From: Chamaecrista fasciculata
Taxonomy: Eukaryota > Streptophyta > Magnoliopsida > Fabales > Fabaceae
Length of the DNA: 64,000 nucleotides
NCBI GenBank assembly: GCA_003254925.1
Contig: QANZ01001212.1
Coordinates: forward strand, 142,608-206,607
Reading direction: 5' to 3'
Of this stretch, positions 60,740 through 64,000 are shown piece after piece. The notes beneath the pieces were generated by a model that was given only the letters and a program-made list of their open reading frames with translations, searched no databases and was not told the DNA's origin. The first letter of the stretch is position 1, and each line of letters begins with the position of its first letter. The position numbers and the translations under genes are program-made.

Positions 60740-61216
60740 AATGATCTAATTTGTGTTATCAATGGTGCTGAAGTGTGAAGAGAATTTGTGTGGGGAGCAG
60801 ACCTCCAAATCAGTCTCAAGGACAACCAATATAAGAGACCTAACCAACAAGATTTCAACACTTGGAAGCACGGAGACATCCTCATTGCGGGGGAAAAATT
60901 TAAATCAAAGCAAAAAAATATTTTCACTGCATTTTGTTTCCAAAACAATAGGCCTCTACTGTTGTTTTATTTCTGTGAATTTGGCAGGAATCTCTTAGAA
61001 GAAACTTTCTTCAAAGGCTTCAGGAGCTTTCTGGAATACAACAAAGAGTTCAGAATTGGAAACGCTAATCTAATCTGTCAACAGAAGTTTTCTTCACGGG
61101 AAAAGCTTAGAGGAATGCATCAGAACTTGGAGATCATTAGACAAGACATTCAGGCTATGCTGGGGATGCAAGACAACAACTGGAAGCTCTCATTACAATC
61201 ACAAGCTCAAAATTAA
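60740..61216 (+). pseudogene. Exon-like segment of unknown gene
   Basis: Two frames stay open. One reads CEENLCGEQTSKSVSRTTN and on through LTNKISTLGSTETS; after an acceptor-like TTGGCAG at 60987 another reads ESLRRNFLQRLQELSGIQQR before a stop, while the third frame continues to LQSQAQN and a stop at 61216. The composition is coding-like and Gln/Ser-rich but I do not recognise the protein. It could be the last exons of the gene hinted at in 53-55 kb, or an isolated fragment. Confidence 0.3.
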
Positions 61217-61394
61217 AGACATTTGGCCTTGACTGTTATATCCAAGGCACTTGCTGTTTTATTTAGCTTTTGGTTTGTTTTTGTGCTTTCTTTCCTTTTA
61301 CAATTTGTTCTGTCAATTCGGAAAAAAAAACTGTAATTGGCAACTTATTTGATATTTTGGACTGTAATCATATTCAAAAACCTTATACTTCTGT

Positions 61395-61545
61395 AGTATG
61401 TATGATATATATTGTTAATTATCTAAAGTCATAATTTTTTTCATGTAAAGACAATCCTCCCGGGTATGTATGATATATATTGTTAATTCTTAATCATATA
61501 TCTCAAGTCATAATTTTTCACATGTAAAGACAGTCCTCCAGAGGA
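61395..61545. repeat. Two-copy tandem repeat of about 70-80 bp
   Basis: 61395-61462 and 61463-61545 both run through GTATGATATATATTGTTAAT and then CATGTAAAGACA; the second has a small insertion. Confidence 0.8.
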
Positions 61546-61566
61546 TGATGAAACGCACACGTAAAG

Positions 61567-61595
61567 CCCGTGCATGTGTACGGGTCTCATACTAG
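61567..61595 (+). mobile_element. Helitron-like 3' terminus
   Basis: The hairpin CCCGTGCATGTGTACGGG (61567-61584) is followed by TCTCATACTAG before a T, as at Helitron 3' ends (hairpin about 10 bases before CTRR). The matching TC start is not identified. The terminus lies about 380 bases after the exon-like segments on the same strand. Confidence 0.6.
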
Positions 61596-62797
61596 TTATA
61601 TAGATAGATATGTATTCCCACTCCAAACAATTTCGCCGTTTCATTTTAATCATTCAAGATTTGTATTTGTTTTAAATATGATCGACAATATATATATATA
61701 TATAGAATGAGTGATATTGTCGTTAAATAATTATTATGTGAATTTCAGTATGTCTTTTCCATCAAACTGCATTACTATTTAATCTATCTTAACTATTTGT
61801 TTATAGACTTATTTTAAGCAAGGACTATATTTAAAATACAACTAAACAATTTCTGGAAGACCATATATACCCTTATCTTAAGTTAGCATTTTTAATTTTT
61901 TTTAATTAAATTGATGATGGCATGATGAGATACTATATTGATTACAATGTAATAGTGTTAGTTGGTAATGTAACATACATACTAACTATCACATAATAAT
62001 TCAGGCCAAAAAAAACTATCACATAATAATTTCTTCTTTCCCTTTTACGTGCAGCAAAAATTAATAATATCATGTACGTACGTCATCAACTATTGGTATT
62101 GGATTATCAACTAATTAACAATATCACATGCATTGTCATTAATTAAATAAAAATTTTAATAAAAAACAAATATTGATAACAGAAAAGCACGTGATGGATT
62201 AAATTGAGGAAAAAAAACTTATAAAAAAAAACTGATGACTTGAGAAGAAAAACTAATATATGAAGGACCGAAATGTAATATTAATCAAATATATAAAAAA
62301 AATTAATATTAGAAAGGCCAAAACCTTATTTTGGTCCCTAATATTTTTTTGTTCCATTTTGGGCCTTAATATTTTCCAATAGTTTCCTTTTGGTCCTTAA
62401 TTAGCAAGTTTCATAATTAGTCTCTAACTATTGAATGTTGTCATATCTCTCTTGTTTCAAACTCGGAATGCAATGAAATCAAAGCTATGAGTTACACTCG
62501 ATGAGTTTTTCTTTTATCCAGTTGGAGTCATTGACAAACAAAGTCTAGTCGGGCATGAAATTCAGCTCGAAAGTGAGCTGCTTATTTTATGAATTAGGTT
62601 AGATCTCTTTCGTTTCAAGTTCAAATGCAACAAAATTAGAGCTATAAGTTACTCTTAAAGAATTCTTTCTCTATTCAGTTGAGGTTGTTAGTAAACAAGG
62701 TCAAATAATACTCTGAAAGTGAGTTTGGTCAAACCATTACTATCAATTTTGGAGTATTATTTGACCTTATTTATCAATCCCAGATAGACAAAAAAAA

Positions 62798-63566
62798 GGC
62801 TTAAGTGCAATATTGGTCCCATAACTATGACAAAGGTTTCATTTTGGTCCCATAACTTTTTTTGTTGCAATTTTGGTCCCATAACTATGACAAAGGTTTC
62901 ATTTTGGTCCCATAACTTTTTGTGTTGCAATTTTGGTCCCATAACTATGACATAGGTTCCACCGTTAGTCCCTTAGTGAATTCCATCCATATTTAGCCGT
63001 TAAGTATGACGTGGCATAGTGACTAGGATCATGATGTGACAAAATAAGATGAAATGGACTGAAATAGGATCTATATACAACATATTAAAACTTATCTATA
63101 CTCAACCACAATATATACAAAGAGTGGTACTTCCTCTTCCTCGTCAGCCCAACGAGACTTCCTCTTCCTCGTTCCGCTTCCCGATTTGTCGTCGTCGCCG
63201 CTTTGGTCGTTCGACTCTGACTGAGGATCCCATCGACTCCGTCGGTGCCTTCTGCTTGAAGTCTCTTCTTCCCCACTAAATTGGTCCCTGTCAGTACCAC
63301 TCTTTGTATATATGGTGGTTGGGTATAGATAAGTTTTAATATGTTGCATATAGTTCCTATTTCAGTCCACTTCATTTTATTTTGCCACATCATAATCCTA
63401 GTTACTATGCTACGTCATACTTAACGGCTAAATATGGATGGAATTCACCAAGGGACTAACGGTGGAACCTTTTGAGAAGTTATGGGACCAAAATTGCAAC
63501 AAAAAAAGTTATGGGACCAAAATGAAACCTTTATCATAATTATGGGACCAAAATTGCACTTAAGCC
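62798..63566. mobile_element. Pack-MULE-like element carrying an SF1/BBP gene fragment
   Basis: The ends GGCTTAAGTGCAATATTGG and ...GCACTTAAGCC match the MULE-type element at 29265-29782. The arms (62798-63130 and 63294-63566) are near-perfect inverted copies; the left one has an extra 60-bp subrepeat. Flanking CAAAAAAAA and AAAAAAAAA are an 8-of-9 match, A-rich and thus weak as a duplication. A 160-bp GC-rich core (63131-63292) has a different base composition from the arms and is captured host sequence (see the pseudogene entry). Confidence 0.8.
63131..63292 (-). pseudogene. Captured fragment of splicing factor SF1/branch-point-binding protein
   Basis: In the minus strand the open frame reads [18 protein letters not shown], then [18 protein letters not shown], then [14 protein letters not shown]. 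This is the N-terminal region of plant SF1/BBP, where RRxRSRWDP and [14 protein letters not shown] flank an acidic Ser/Gly-rich linker, just before the helix-hairpin and KH domains, which are absent. Recognition is from memory of the At5g51300 family. The fragment sits in the core of a MULE-like element, has no start of its own, and is a gene piece rather than a gene. Its open frame suggests recent capture. Confidence 0.7.
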
Positions 63567-64000
63567 AAAAAAAAAATATTTAAGAGTAACCTGTAGCTCT
63601 GATTTTGTCACATTTGAACTTGAAACAAGAGAGATATGACCAATTTAATTAAATGAGTGGTCCTCTTTCCGGCGCAAGTCAATCTCATTTGATGATGACT
63701 CTGATCCAACTGACTACATAAAGAAACTCATCAAATGTAACTCGTAACTCTAATTTCATCATAATCAAACTTAAAACGGGAGAGATATATATAACCATAT
63801 TCAATATTTAAGTACCAAAATAAAACTAGAAAAAATTAAGGACCAAAACACAAAAAAAAAATGACATTAGGAAATTTAGGGTAAACATTAAAAATGAGAT
63901 TTTGGCCATTAGAAATCAAAATTATTGGTTCAAGAGAAATAAAATTAATTAATTAGTTGTCTATTTTGGATGCAATTGCGATATATATATATATATATAT

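Larger units (their letters stand above)
62308..63915. mobile_element. Outer inverted-repeat element with 8-bp target duplication
   Basis: The element 62316-63907 starts GGCCAAAACCTTATTTTGG and ends as its inverse ...GATTTTGGCC. ATTAGAAA flanks both sides (62308-62315, 63908-63915). Its two arms are about 480 and 340 bp and share segments such as TGAAATTAGAGCTA-like blocks (TCATAATCAAAC on the other side). A second element (62798-63566) is inserted in it. The 8-bp duplication would fit hAT or MULE types; the class is not settled. Confidence 0.7.

Noticed and set aside
62757..62942. Repetitive MGPKLQ-type open frame
   Set aside because: Translation of the subrepeats in the MULE arm.

Overview
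This window is nuclear DNA of a flowering plant. The proteins are eudicot-like, and I would guess a rosid, but I cannot name the species. Genes have many AT-rich introns with GT-AG borders, spacers are AT-rich, and MITEs, SINEs, MULE-like elements, a solo LTR and a copia element occur between and inside genes. It is an assembly with one 57-base N gap (36241-36297) and single-N joins at 3133, 21926, 22948, 48541 and 56833.

The left and middle parts (1-48 kb) carry seven genes whose exons I joined by reading frame and splice borders. In order they are: a plastid type-A DnaJ (+, 5' end cut by the window edge); a plastid HAD/CbbY-like hydrolase (-, 11 exons, 317 aa); an EPFL1-type secreted peptide (-, 2 exons, 112 aa); a nuclear poly(A)-binding protein PABN (-, 6 exons, 221 aa); a RABA4 small GTPase (+, 2 exons, 224 aa); an NSUN2/TRM4-type RNA m5C methyltransferase (-, 15 exons, 824 aa); and a SnRK2.7-type protein kinase (-, 9 exons, 353 aa). 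From memory, Arabidopsis keeps the DnaJ, HAD, RABA4, TRM4 and SnRK2.7 homologues together at the end of chromosome 4, while EPFL1 and PABN3 lie close together on chromosome 5. The window may therefore show an older gene order that Arabidopsis split. The genes are ordinary housekeeping, signalling and developmental genes and do not form one pathway.

The right part (48-64 kb) has no gene I can model in full. It holds Helitron-like ends, a foldback element, a stretch of exon-like fragments (53.1-55.5 and 60.7-61.2 kb) that includes one Dicer-like helicase exon fragment, and a decayed copia element with a matching 5-bp target duplication (57.2-59.1 kb). At the end lies a nest of two inverted-repeat elements, the inner one a likely Pack-MULE carrying a piece of a splicing factor SF1/BBP gene. 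Several small insertions are supported by target-site duplications readable in the sequence.

I found no operon, CRISPR array, tRNA or rRNA gene, and nothing that qualifies as a new biological system. The most notable items are the SF1-fragment Pack-MULE, the mosaic of gene pieces at 53-61 kb, a threefold tandem duplication that copies a splice donor in the TRM4 gene, and MITEs or SINEs placed in introns and in the SnRK2.7 3' UTR.
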